This document shows positions 34,468 through 48,301 of a stretch of 64,000 bases of DNA, in pieces. Source of the DNA: Pholis gunnellus (Eukaryota; Chordata; Actinopteri; Perciformes; Pholidae). Within the stretch, counting starts at the first letter, position 1. Each line of letters opens with the position of its first letter. The notes beneath the pieces were generated by a model. That model was not told the origin of the DNA. It made no database searches and saw only the letters and a list, made by a program, of their open reading frames with translations. A program made the translations under genes and the position numbers. Where the stretch lies: the NCBI GenBank assembly GCA_910591455.2, contig OU342808.1:4246607-4310606 (forward strand), given 5' to 3'.

Positions 34468-37400
34468 CTTTGTAACTGTTTAACTTGTCTTGAGGTTCTT
34501 CCAAGGACCTGCAAAACATTTGCATCAAGCAGCCTTACTAATCTTTAACTAACAGCCTAATTAGCATGAATTAATAAACCCATCAACATCTATCTGTGTA
34601 TGTCACGAAAAAGACACAATGTGAAAGACAAAAACACTTATTTCAGCATTTATTTATTCATTTCTGTATTTATCTACTTATTCATGTATTTATACATGTA
34701 TTTATTCATTCCTGTATTCATTTATACATGTATTATTGCATTTATTTGTACTTAAAAACAATTTCGTCCTCCACACGTCACATGGCATCTCTTCTGTGTA
34801 ATTGAACCGATATTGACATGTTCCCACATGTCGCGTGACCTTTGCATTCCATAGCCGAATGGTTAGCGTGACTGCACACAGCGTAGACCCTTAATGCGCA
34901 TGCGCAGATCATTGGGACGCAGGATTGGGAGGTTCGACTCCCGAGTGAACCTTTAAATGTGAAAACCTCACCAGGTTCTCAGGAGGGGAGTAGACACAAA
35001 ATAGTCTCTTTTTCTTGTTGTATGAATTAATAAAAGCGACAACTCGGGTCCTGTCCTGGCTTCATATCATACAATACACCCAAATATATGTAGCCACAAA
35101 ACTCGGCAAATTGATGCATCCTTGCTACATTTTGCATCCACTTGTTAATTAAGAAAGACCTCAGCATGATCACATGTTTAATCTTGACAGGGAGCAGAGA
35201 GGGGAGGGGCTCTGAAGGCTGTATACAGCCGCCCCCCGTGTGGCCCGTGCCCCGTCACTCTCCCTTTCATTCCCTTTATATCCGATTGTGTTATGCCCAC
35301 AGAGGTACCGGTTATATATCCACCGTGCGCCGTGCGCCCCATGTGCCTGCGCCCCGTACGCCGTCTGGCCCGTGCGCCATCAGTCTTCATTTTATATCCG
35401 ATTGTGTTCTGCCCTCTTGTTAAGACAAATGCCTTTGTCCAACTAAAGGGTTGCATGAAAAACTATAGAGTCAAACCTCATTACATGATCACATGTTTCT
35501 TACAGTTTCATTGAAAATATATATGCAAATACTTTTCAAGCACTGACTTGTAATGCAATTCTATATATTACTACCATATCATTTTCATTTCTTGAATCAT
35601 TTCTTGTATTTTATTTAACAGATGGCATTTCTCTCTCCATCGTGACCAAACGGTCAGCTGGAACAAGCATCAAACTAAAACACGTTTGTCCAAAATATGT
35701 AGAGCGATTCAAAAATAGGAATAAATCGCCACACTCATTGCTTCAATCAGTTTTATGACAGAATTAACATTCAAATAATAAACTCACTGTAATGCATGCT
35801 CAGCTGGAACTATTCACCTTACTATGAACACCTAAGGGGGAAAGTGCACGCTACAGCGGAGGGAACGGGCAGATGTGATACCTGGTGTGTACAGACACTG
35901 CAATGTGACTGCCTAATATGTTTGAAACTACGAAAACACGCTGAAAGGCTCTCCCGTTTCCTCACTATAATGTCACATTAAATCCTATAAACGAAAACAC
36001 ACAGTTTGTTGCATATAGCACCATATATTAATGCAAATCAAATTCATTCACGTCCGACCTGGTCGGCATAAGTTACAGCGAACAAAAGAGGAAAGCCGTG
36101 AGACTCCCACTTGTACTCCGACACAATAAACAAGCGTAACATTCACAAAGTATACCCCATACCCAGTGTCCCCAACCCAAATCCCCGAGGCCAAACATAA
36201 TATTATCAACAGGTGGAAGGAAGCGTGGTGAGAAGCCGCTGTTCCGTAATCTGTGAAGCCACGCTATCTCACCACGGCCCGTTTAGATGGTGGCTCTTTC
36301 TTGCAGTAGTCCAGTGAGGTTTCCGATTTATAATCCACAAAGTTGGATTGTGCTCTTTGCTGTACAGTCGCCTGGAAATCCTACTCTTTGAGCCCACTGA
36401 ACGCAGAGTGCTTCACCTGTCTGCGCGCTCCATAGGCCTACTCCTCTCACGTCACTTCAGCCCGTCACATTTTATACAAGCGAGGGAAATAAAAATAATA
36501 GTAAGAATAATAAGAGACCCTTTTCATAAGCTCTGTTAACATTGCAGGCCACTGATAACATTTACAAGTATACACAGCACTTTATGTGTAGGAAAATGAA
36601 CAGCAACATGTTCCCCATTCACAACTGCCGTAGGATATAGACAGTAATGAAATAACGTAACTTCATTCAAACTTGTATATACTGAATATATTTATGTGGG
36701 ATTTTACAAGAGAGTGCTCCTTGTAATAAAGCAAAACTCGTTCAGGTGTGGTTGAAGAAACATTTTTGAAATGAGCTGATGACAATCACCATCAAATCCC
36801 CCGACATCTGTCCCGCTGAAGTGGATTTACTCTCACATGGGATGGGTTTTTTGAAACACAAACGTGCTTTACTCTCTCCACTGACACTGTGTTGTGGCTG
36901 GAAACGGTACTGCATCCAATTTCTCTCTGGTTCTGGAGAGTACTGCTGAGTGTTCGAATCCACATGTCATTCAAAACATAACAATTGTTAATACATCCAT
37001 AGTTACACAGCGGTATTGGTAATTACCCACAATTCCAAGGGGCAGCCTCAGACACATTATTAAAGCCAATAACTTGAAAATTAAAGCAATTTAAAATGTG
37101 AAAAAAGTCTCTGCGAAGTGAAAATGAGCCGGAGACTTTGTCAGACATGAAAATCGACAGAAAAAAAAAGCTGGCACCCTCAGTGAGAAGGGTTTTACAT
37201 TAGGGTACTATAAATAGTTCTGGACGTCTTAGCTATATTTGGTAGTGGGTGGTCCATCTGCTGTCTTTGGGGTTGATAAGTGGGTATGAGCCCCGCTGGC
37301 CACGTGCTATGGACATAGCAGGCTAAGGGACGGCCCTGGGCCACATGCCATGGACATGGCAGGCCGACCAGGCAGGTCTACTCTGATAATGATAATGAGG

Positions 37401-37506
37401 GGATATATACCTAGATAAACAGGCCTTGTAGCCTGGTCTAGGGTAGGACACAGGTTGGAAACACAAACTACTTTTTTTCCACTTTTCTAGTGTGTATAAT
37501 ATATTC

Positions 37507-37559
<53 letters not shown>

Positions 37560-37564
37560 TGTAA

Positions 37565-37599
<35 letters not shown>

Positions 37600-37910
37600 C
37601 GTGTCGGTTCTCATGTCAAAAACTGCATCTTTAGGACAAACATTTAATCCACCTTTGTCACTCCTTTGCTTGAAAACAAAACATTTGACCTGATTCTATT
37701 TATTTAATTATGTCTAGATATCCTTCATTTTTTATCAGGGTCATTTCTGAGAAAGTAATTTGTGTGAGATCAGAGGAGTGTTTTTAACTTAGCACCATGG
37801 GGTCACTTACTTGTGGTGTACACTGTAAATGAGATGCTCTTGTAAAGAGGAGGGGAATTGTGTCTTTCCTCTCAGTTAGCAATGTCCAGATCATTGTCTC
37901 TTTTAACCCC
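34468..37910 (+). repeat. Array unit 11 (type A with a short type-B patch)
   Basis: 3,443 bp. Type A at the left. It has the type-B CAGCGGAGG but, 33 bp later, the type-A GTGTACAG. That is a mosaic best explained by a short gene-conversion tract or a crossover. Private changes are CACTTCAGCCCG near 36455 and TCGGTTCTC after the microsatellite. Pol III-like cassette 34845-35013, NRF1 palindrome 34895-34906. Microsatellite 37511-37603 is (TA)20 (TG)15 (CGTG)2. Confidence 0.95.
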
Positions 37911-40900
37911 CTTTGTAACTGTTTAACTTGTCTTGAGGTTCTTCCAAGGACCTGCAAAACATTTGCATCAAGCAGCCTTACTAATCTTTAACTAACAGCC
38001 TAATTAGCATGAATTAATAAACCCATCAACATCTATCTGTGTATGTCATGAAAAAGACACAATGTGAAAGACAAAAACACTTATTTCAGCATTTATTTAT
38101 TCATTTCTGTATTTATTTACTTATTCATGTATTTATACATGTATTTATTCAGTCCTGTAGTCATTTATACATGTATTATTGCATTTATTTATACTTAAAA
38201 ACAATTTCGTCCTCCCCACGGCACATGGCATCTCTCCTGTGTAATTGAACCGATATTGTCATGTTCTCACACGTAGCGTGACCTTTGCATTCCATAGCCG
38301 AATGGTTAGCGTGACTGCACACAGCGTAGACCCTTAATGCGCATGCGCAGATCATTGGGACGCAGGATTGGGAGGTTCGACTCCCGAGTGAACCTTTAAA
38401 TGTGAAAACCTCACCAGGTTCTCAGGAGGGGAGTAGACACAAAATAGTCTCTTTTTCTTGTTGTATGAATTAATAAAAGCGACAACTCGGGTCCTGTCCT
38501 GGCTTCATATCATACAATACACCCAAATATATGTAGCCACAAAACTCGGCAAATTGATGCATCCTTGCTACATTTTGCATCCACTTGTTAATTAAGAAAG
38601 ACCTCAGCATGATCACATGTTTAATCTTGACAGGGAGCAGAGAGGGGAGGGGCTCTGAAGGCTGTATACAGCCGCCCCCCGTGTGGCCCGTGCCCCGTCA
38701 CTCTCCCTTTCATTCCCTTTATATCCGATTGTGTTATGCCCACAGAGGTACCGGTTATATATCCACCGTGCGCCGTGCGCCCCATGTGCCTGCGCCCCGT
38801 ACGCCGTCTGGCCCGTGCGCCATCAGTCTTCATTTTATATCCGATTGTGTTCTGCCCTCTTGTTAAGACAAATGCCTTTGTCCAACTAAAGGGTTGCATG
38901 AAAAACTATAGAGTCAAACCTCATTACATGATCACATGTTTCTTACAGTTTCATTGAAAATATATATGCAAATACTTTTCAAGCACTGACTTGTAATGCA
39001 ATTCTATATATTACTACCATATCATTTTCATTTCTTGAATCATTTCTTGTATTTTATTTAACAGATGGCATTTCTCTCTCCATCGTGACCAAACGGTCAG
39101 CTGGAACAAGCATCAAACTAAAACACGTTTGTCCAAAATATGTAGAGCGATTCAAAAATAGGAATAAATCGCCACACTCATTGCTTCAATCAGTTTTATG
39201 ACAGAATTAACATTCAAATAATAAACTCACTGTAATGCATGCTCAGCTGGAACTATTCACCTTACTATGAACACCTAAGGGGGAAAGTGCACGCTACAGC
39301 GGAGGGAACGGGCAGATGTGATACCTGGTGTGTCCAGACACTGCAATGTGACTGCCTAATATGTTTGAAACTACGAAAACACGCTGAAAGGCTCTCCCGT
39401 TTCCTCACTATAATGTCACATTAAATCCTATAAACGAAAACACACAGTTTGTTGCATATAGCACCATATATTAATGCAAATCAAATTCATTCACGTCCGA
39501 CCTGGTCGGCATAAGTTACAGCGAACAAAAGAGGAAAGCCGTGAGACTCCCACTTGTACTCCGACACAATAAACAAGCGTAACATTCACAAAGTATACCC
39601 CATACCCAGTGTCCCCAACCCAAATCCCCGAGGCCAAACATAATATTATCAACAGGTGGAAGGAAGCGTGGTGAGAAGCCGCTGTTCCGTAATCTGTGAA
39701 GCCACGCTATCTCACCACGGCCCGTTTAGATGGTGGCTCTTTCTTGCAGTAGTCCAGTGAGGTTTCCGATTTATAATCCACAAAGTTGGATTGTGCTCTT
39801 TGCTGTACAGTCGCCTGGAAATCCTACTCTTTGAGCCCACTGAACGCAGAGTGCTTCACCTGTCTGCGCGCTCCATAGGCCTACTCCTCTCACGTCACTT
39901 CAACCCGTCACATTTTATACAAGCGAGGGAAATAAAAATAATAGTAAGAATAATAAGAGACCCTTTTCATAAGCTCTGTTAACATTGCAGGCCACTGATA
40001 ACATTTACAAGTATACACAGCACTTTATGTGTAGGAAAATGAACAGCAACATGTTCCCCATTCACAACTGCCGTAGGATATAGACAGTAATGAAATAACG
40101 TAACTTCATTCAAACTTGTATATACTGAATATATTTATGTGGGATTTTACAAGAGAGTGCTCCTTGTAATAAAGCAAAACTCGTTCAGGTGTGGTTGAAG
40201 AAACATTTTTTAAATGAGCTGATGACAATCACCATCAAATCCCCCGACATCTGTCCCGCTGAAGTGGATTTACTCTCACATGGGATGGGTTTTTTGAAAC
40301 ACAAACGTGCTTTACTCTCTCCACTGACACTGTGTTGTGGCTGGAAACGGTACTGCATCCAATTTCTCTCTGGTTCTGGAGAGTACTGCTGAGTGTTCGA
40401 ATCCACGTGTCATTCAAAACATAACAATTGTTAATACATCCATAGTTACACAGCGGTATTGGTAATTACCCACAATTCCAAGGGGCAGCCTCAGACACAT
40501 TATTAAAGCCAATAACTTGAAAATTAAGGCAATTTAAAATGTGAAAAAAGTCTCTGCGAAGTGAAAATGAGCCGGAGACTTTGTCAGACATGAAAATCGA
40601 CAGAAAAAAAAAGCTGGCACCCTCAGTGAGAAGGGTTTTACATTAGGGTACTATAAATAGTTCTGGACTTCTTAGCTATATTTGGTAGTGGGTGGTCCAT
40701 CTGCTGTCTTTGGGGTTGATAAGTGGGTATGAGCCCCGCTGGCCACGTGCTATGGACATAGCAGGCTAAGGGACGGCCCTGGGCCACATGCCATGGACAT
40801 GGCAGGCCGACCGGGCAGGTCTACTCTGATAATGATAATGAGGGGATATATACCTAGATAAACAGGCCTTGTAGCCTGGTCTAGGGTAGGACACAGGTTG

Positions 40901-40949
40901 GAAACACAAACTACTTTTTTTCCACTTTTCTAGTGTGTATAATATATTC

Positions 40950-40999
<50 letters not shown>

Positions 41000-41013
41000 C
41001 ACACACACTGTAA

Positions 41014-41068
<55 letters not shown>

Positions 41069-41379
41069 CGTGTCGGTACTCATGTCAAAAACTGCATCTT
41101 TAGGACAAACATTTAATCCACCTTTGTCACTCCTTTGCTTGAAAACAAAACATTTGACCTGATTCTATTTATTTAATTATGTCTAGATATCCTTCATTTT
41201 TTATCAGGGTCATTTCTGAGAAAGTAATTTGTGTGAGATCAGAGGAGTGTTTTTAACTTAGCACCATGGGGTCACTTACTTGTGGTGTACACTGTAAATG
41301 AGATGCTCTTGTAAAGAGGAGGGGAATTGTGTCTTTCCTCTCAGTTAGCAATGTCCAGATCATTGTCTCTTTTAACCCC
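37911..41379 (+). repeat. Array unit 12 (type B; right half matches unit 14)
   Basis: 3,469 bp. Last unit with the type-B left part. Its right half shares with unit 14 the private AATTAAGGCAATT and the identical microsatellite 40954-41072: a 46-bp TA run broken by one G (40983), then (TG)25 (CGTG)2. From here on the array reads GACCGGGCAGG instead of GACCAGGCAGG. Pol III-like cassette 38288-38456, NRF1 palindrome 38338-38349. Confidence 0.95.
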
Positions 41380-44300
41380 CTTTGTAACTGTTTAACTTGT
41401 CTTGAGGTTCTTCCAAGGACCTGCAAAACATTTGCATCAAGCAGCCTTACTAATCTTTAACTAACAGCCTAATTAGCATGAATTAATAAACCCATCAACA
41501 TCTATCTGTGTATGTCACGAAAAAGACACAATGTGAAAGACAAAAACACTTATTTCAGCATTTATTTATTCATTTCTGTATTTATCTACTTATTCATGTA
41601 TTTATACATGTATTTATTCATTCCTGTATTCATTTATACATGTATTATTGCATTTATTTGTACTTAAAAACAATTTCGTCCTCCACACGTCACATGGCAT
41701 CTCTTCTGTGTAATTGAACCGATATTGGCATGTTCCCACATGTCGCGTGACCTTTGCATTCCATAGCCGAATGGTTAGCGTGACTGCACACAGCGTAGAC
41801 CCTTAATGCGCATGCGCAGATCATTGGGACGCAGGATTGGGAGGTTCGACTCCCGAGTGAACCTTTAAATGTGAAAACCTCACCAGGTTCTCAGGAGGGG
41901 AGTAGACACAAAATAGTCTCTTTTTCTTGTTGTATGAATTAATAAAAGCGACAACTCGGGTCCTGTCCTGGCTTCATATCATACAATACACCCAAATATA
42001 TGTAGCCACAAAACTCGGCAAATTGATGCATCCTTGCTACATTTTGCATCCACTTGTTAATTAAGAAAGACCTCAGCATGATCACATGTTTAATCTTGAC
42101 AGGGAGCAGAGAGGGGAGGGGCTCTGAAGGCTGTATACAGCCGCCCCCCGTGTGGCCCGTGCCCCGTCACTCTCCCTTTCATTCCCTTTATATCCGATTG
42201 TGTTATGCCCACAGAGGTACCGGTTATATATCCACCGTGCGCCGTGCGCCCCATGTGCCTGCGCCCCGTACGCCGTCTGGCCCGTGCGCCATCAGTCTTC
42301 ATTTTATATCCGATTGTGTTCTGCCCTCTTGTTAAGACAAATGCCTTTGTCCAACTAAAGGGTTGCATGAAAAACTATAGAGTCAAACCTCATTACATGA
42401 TCACATGTTTCTTACAGTTTCATTGAAAATATATATGCAAATACTTTTCAAGCACTGACTTGTAATGCAATTCTATATATTACTACCATATCATTTTCAT
42501 TTCTTGAATCATTTCTTGTATTTTATTTAACAGATGGCATTTCTCTCTCCATCGTGACCAAACGGTCAGCTGGAACAAGCATCAAACTAAAACACGTTTG
42601 TCCAAAATATGTAGAGCGATTCAAAAATAGGAATAAATCGCCACACTCATTGCTTCAATCAGTTTTATGACAGAATTAACATTCAAATAATAAACTCACT
42701 GTAATGCATGCTCAGCTGGAACTATTCACCCTACTATGAACACCTAAGGGGGAAAGTGCACGCTACAGCTGAGGGAACGGGCAGATGTGATACCTGGTGT
42801 GTACAGACACTGCAATGTGACTGCCTAATATGTTTGAAACTACGAAAACACGCTGAAAGGCTCTCCCGTTTCCTCACTATAATGTCACATTAAATCCTAT
42901 AAACGAAAACACACAGTTTGTTGCATATAGCACCATATATTAATGCAAATCAAATTCATTCACGTCCGACCTGGTCGGCATAAGTTACAGCGAACAAAAG
43001 AGGAAAGCCGTGAGACTCCCACTTGTACTCCGACACAATAAACAAGCGTAACATTCACAAAGTATACCCCATACCCAGTGTCCCCAACCCAAATCCCCGA
43101 GGCCAAACATAATATTATCAACAGGTGGAAGGAAGCGTGGTGAGAAGCCGCTGTTCCGTAATCTGTGAAGCCACGCTATCTCACCACGGCCCGTTTAGAT
43201 GGTGGCTCTTTCTTGCAGTAGTCCAGTGAGGTTTCCGATTTATAATCCACAAAGTTGGATTGTGCTCTTTGCTGTACAGTCGCCTGGAAATCCTACTCTT
43301 TGAGCCCACTGAACGCAGAGTGCTTCACCTGTCTGCGCGCTCCATAGGCCTACTCCTCTCACGTCACTTCAACCCGTCACATTTTATACAAGCGAGGGAA
43401 ATAAAAATAATAGTAAGAATAATAAGAGACCCTTTTCATAAGCTCTGTTAACATTGCAGGCCACTGATAACATTTACAAGTATACACAGCACTTTATGTG
43501 TAGGAAAATGAACAGCAACATGTTCCCCATTCACAACTGCCGTAGGATATAGACAGTAATGAAATAACGTAACTTCATTCAAACTTGTATATACTGAATA
43601 TATTTATGTGGGATTTTACAAGAGAGTGCTCCTTGTAATAAAGCAAAACTCGTTCAGGTGTGGTTGAAGAAACATTTTTTAAATGAGCTGATGACAATCA
43701 CCATCAAATCCCCCGACATCTGTCCCGCTGAAGTGGATTGACTCTCACATGGGATGGGTTTTTTGAAACACAAACGTGCTTTACTCTCTCCACTGACACT
43801 GTGTTGTGGCTGGAAACGGTACTGCATCCAATTTCTCTCTGGTTCTGGAGAGTACTGCTGAGTGTTCGAATCCACATGTCATTCAAAACATAACAATTGT
43901 TAATACATCCATAGTTACACAGCGGTATTGGTAATTACCCACAATTCCAAGGGGCAGCCTCAGACACATTATTAAAGCCAATAACTTGAAAATTAAAGCA
44001 ATTTAAAATGTGAAAAAAGTCTCTGCGAAGTGAAAATGAGCCGGAGACTTTGTCAGACATGAAAATCGACAGAAAAAAAAAGCTGGCACCCTCAGTGAGA
44101 AGGGTTTTACATTAGGGTACTATAAATAGTTCTGGACGTCTTAGCTATATTTGGTAGTGGGTGGTCCATCTGCTGTCTTTGGGGTTGATAAGTGGGTATG
44201 AGCCCCGCTGGCCACGTGCTATGGACATAGCAGGCTAAGGGACGGCCCTGGGCCACATGCCATGGACATGGCAGGCCGACCGGGCAGGTCTACTCTGATA

Positions 44301-44418
44301 ATGATAATGAGGGGATATATACCTAGATAAACAGGCCTTGTAGCCTGGTCTAGGGTAGGACACAGGTTGGAAACACAAACTACTTTTTTTCCACTTTTCT
44401 AGTGTGTATAATATATTC

Positions 44419-44473
<55 letters not shown>

Positions 44474-44478
44474 TGTAA

Positions 44479-44521
<43 letters not shown>

Positions 44522-44832
44522 CGTGTCGGTACTCATGTCAAAAACTGCATCTTTAGGACAAACATTTAATCCACCTTTGTCACTCCTTTGCTTGAAAACA
44601 AAACATTTGACCTGATTCTATTTATTTAATTATGTCTAGATATCCTTCATTTTTTATCAGGGTCATTTCTGAGAAAGTAATTTGTGTGAGATCAGAGGAG
44701 TGTTTTTAACTTAGCACCATGGGGTCACTTACTTGTGGTGTACACTGTAAATGAGATGCTCTTGTAAAGAGGAGGGGAATTGTGTCTTTCCTCTCAGTTA
44801 GCAATGTCCAGATCATTGTCTCTTTTAACCCC
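41380..44832 (+). repeat. Array unit 13 (type A, partner of unit 15)
   Basis: 3,453 bp. Carries CACCCTAC and GTGGATTGACTC, shared with units 15 and 16. Pol III-like cassette 41757-41925, NRF1 palindrome 41807-41818. Microsatellite 44423-44525 is (TA)21 (TG)19 (CGTG)2, against 21/20/2 in unit 15. Confidence 0.95.
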
Positions 44833-47800
44833 CTTTGTAACTGTTTAACTTGTCTTGAGGTTCTTCCAAGGACCTGCAAAACATTTGCATCAAGCAGCCT
44901 TACTAATCTTTAACTAACAGCCTAATTAGCATGAATTAATAAACCCATCAACATCTATCTGTGTATGTCACGAAAAAGACACAATGTGAAAGACAAAAAC
45001 ACTTATTTCAGCATTTATTTATTCATTTCTGTATTTATCTACTTATTCATGTATTTATACATGTATTTATTCATTCCTGTATTCATTTATACATGTATTA
45101 TTGCATTTATTTGTACTTAAAAACAATTTCGTCCTCCACACGTCACATGGCATCTCTTCTGTGTAATTGAACCGATATTGGCATGTTCCCACATGTCGCG
45201 TGACCTTTGCATTCCATAGCCGAATGGTTAGCGTGACTGCACACAGCGTAGACCCTTAATGCGCATGCGCAGATCATTGGGACGCAGGATTGGGAGGTTC
45301 GACTCCCGAGTGAACCTTTAAATGTGAAAACCTCACCAGGTTCTCAGGAGGGGAGTAGACACAAAATAGTCTCTTTTTCTTGTTGTATGAATTAATAAAA
45401 GCGACAACTCGGGTCCTGTCCTGGCTTCATATCATACAATACACCCAAATATATGTAGCCACAAAACTCGGCAAATTGATGCATCCTTGCTACATTTTGC
45501 ATCCACTTGTTAATTAAGAAAGACCTCAGCATGATCACATGTTTAATCTTGACAGGGAGCAGAGAGGGGAGGGGCTCTGAAGGCTGTATACAGCCGCCCC
45601 CCGTGTGGCCCGTGCCCCGTCACTCTCCCTTTCATTCCCTTTATATCCGATTGTGTTATGCCCACAGAGGTACCGGTTATATATCCACCGTGCGCCGTGC
45701 GCCCCATGTGCCTGCGCCCCGTACGCCGTCTGGCCCGTGCGCCATCAGTCTTCATTTTATATCCGATTGTGTTCTGCCCTCTTGTTAAGACAAATGCCTT
45801 TGTCCAACTAAAGGGTTGCATGAAAAACTATAGAGTCAAACCTCATTACATGATCACATGTTTCTTACAGTTTCATTGAAAATATATATGCAAATACTTT
45901 TCAAGCACTGACTTGTAATGCAATTCTATATATTACTACCATATCATTTTCATTTCTTGAATCATTTCTTGTATTTTATTTAACAGATGGCATTTCTCTC
46001 TCCATCGTGACCAAACGGTCAGCTGGAACAAGCATCAAACTAAAACACGTTTGTCCAAAATATGTAGAGCGATTCAAAAATAGGAATAAATCGCCACACT
46101 CATTGCTTCAATCAGTTTTATGACAGAATTAACATTCAAATAATAAACTCACTGTAATGCATGCTCAGCTGGAACTATTCACCTTACTATGAACACCTAA
46201 GGGGGAAAGTGCACGCTACAGCGGAGGGAACGGGCAGATGTGATACCTGGTGTGTCCAGACACTGCAATGTGACTGCCTAATATGTTTGAAACTACGAAA
46301 ACACGCTGAAAGGCTCTCCCGTTTCCTCACTATAATGTCACATTAAATCCTATAAACGAAAACACACAGTTTGTTGCATATAGCACCATATATTAATGCA
46401 AATCAAATTCATTCACGTCCGACCTGGTCGGCATAAGTTACAGCGAACAAAAGAGGAAAGCCGTGAGACTCCCACTTGTACTCCGACACAATAAACAAGC
46501 GTAACATTCACAAAGTATACCCCATACCCAGTGTCCCCAACCCAAATCCCCGAGGCCAAACATAATATTATCAACAGGTGGAAGGAAGCGTGGTGAGAAG
46601 CCGCTGTTCCGTAATCTGTGAAGCCACGCTATCTCACCACGGCCCGTTTAGATGGTGGCTCTTTCTTGCAGTAGTCCAGTGAGGTTTCCGATTTATAATC
46701 CACAAAGTTGGATTGTGCTCTTTGCTGTACAGTCGCCTGGAAATCCTACTCTTTGAGCCCACTGAACGCAGAGTGCTTCACCTGTCTGCGCGCTCCATAG
46801 GCCTACTCCTCTCACGTCACTTCAACCCGTCACATTTTATACAAGCGAGGGAAATAAAAATAATAGTAAGAATAATAAGAGACCCTTTTCATAAGCTCTG
46901 TTAACATTGCAGGCCACTGATAACATTTACAAGTATACACAGCACTTTATGTGTAGGAAAATGAACAGCAACATGTTCCCCATTCACAACTGCCGTAGGA
47001 TATAGACAGTAATGAAATAACGTAACTTCATTCAAACTTGTATATACTGAATATATTTATGTGGGATTTTACAAGAGAGTGCTCCTTGTAATAAAGCAAA
47101 ACTCGTTCAGGTGTGGTTGAAGAAACATTTTTTAAATGAGCTGATGACAATCACCATCAAATCCCCCGACATCTGTCCCGCTGAAGTGGATTTACTCTCA
47201 CATGGGATGGGTTTTTTGAAACACAAACGTGCTTTACTCTCTCCACTGACACTGTGTTGTGGCTGGAAACGGTACTGCATCCAATTTCTCTCTGGTTCTG
47301 GAGAGTACTGCTGAGTGTTCGAATCCACGTGTCATTCAAAACATAACAATTGTTAATACATCCATAGTTACACAGCGGTATTGGTAATTACCCACAATTC
47401 CAAGGGGCAGCCTCAGACACATTATTAAAGCCAATAACTTGAAAATTAAGGCAATTTAAAATGTGAAAAAAGTCTCTGCGAAGTGAAAATGAGCCGGAGA
47501 CTTTGTCAGACATGAAAATCGACAGAAAAAAAAAGCTGGCACCCTCAGTGAGAAGGGTTTTACATTAGGGTACTATAAATAGTTCTGGACTTCTTAGCTA
47601 TATTTGGTAGTGGGTGGTCCATCTGCTGTCTTTGGGGTTGATAAGTGGGTATGAGCCCCGCTGGCCACGTGCTATGGACATAGCAGGCTAAGGGACGGCC
47701 CTGGGCCACATGCCATGGACATGGCAGGCCGACCGGGCAGGTCTACTCTGATAATGATAATGAGGGGATATATACCTAGATAAACAGGCCTTGTAGCCTG

Positions 47801-47871
47801 GTCTAGGGTAGGACACAGGTTGGAAACACAAACTACTTTTTTTCCACTTTTCTAGTGTGTATAATATATTC

Positions 47872-47921
<50 letters not shown>

Positions 47922-47935
47922 CACACACACTGTAA

Positions 47936-47990
<55 letters not shown>

Positions 47991-48301
47991 CGTGTCGGTA
48001 CTCATGTCAAAAACTGCATCTTTAGGACAAACATTTAATCCACCTTTGTCACTCCTTTGCTTGAAAACAAAACATTTGACCTGATTCTATTTATTTAATT
48101 ATGTCTAGATATCCTTCATTTTTTATCAGGGTCATTTCTGAGAAAGTAATTTGTGTGAGATCAGAGGAGTGTTTTTAACTTAGCACCATGGGGTCACTTA
48201 CTTGTGGTGTACACTGTAAATGAGATGCTCTTGTAAAGAGGAGGGGAATTGTGTCTTTCCTCTCAGTTAGCAATGTCCAGATCATTGTCTCTTTTAACCC
48301 C
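44833..48301 (+). repeat. Array unit 14 (hybrid: type A left, unit-12-like right)
   Basis: 3,469 bp, the same length as unit 12. Left 950 bp are type A, but from the 61-codon frame on (CAGCGGAGG, GTGTCCAG at 46221-46258) it follows unit 12, down to the G-interrupted TA run. The switch lies between about 45790 and 46220 and marks a crossover point. Pol III-like cassette 45210-45378, NRF1 palindrome 45260-45271. Microsatellite 47876-47994 is TA46(G) (TG)25 (CGTG)2. Confidence 0.95.
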
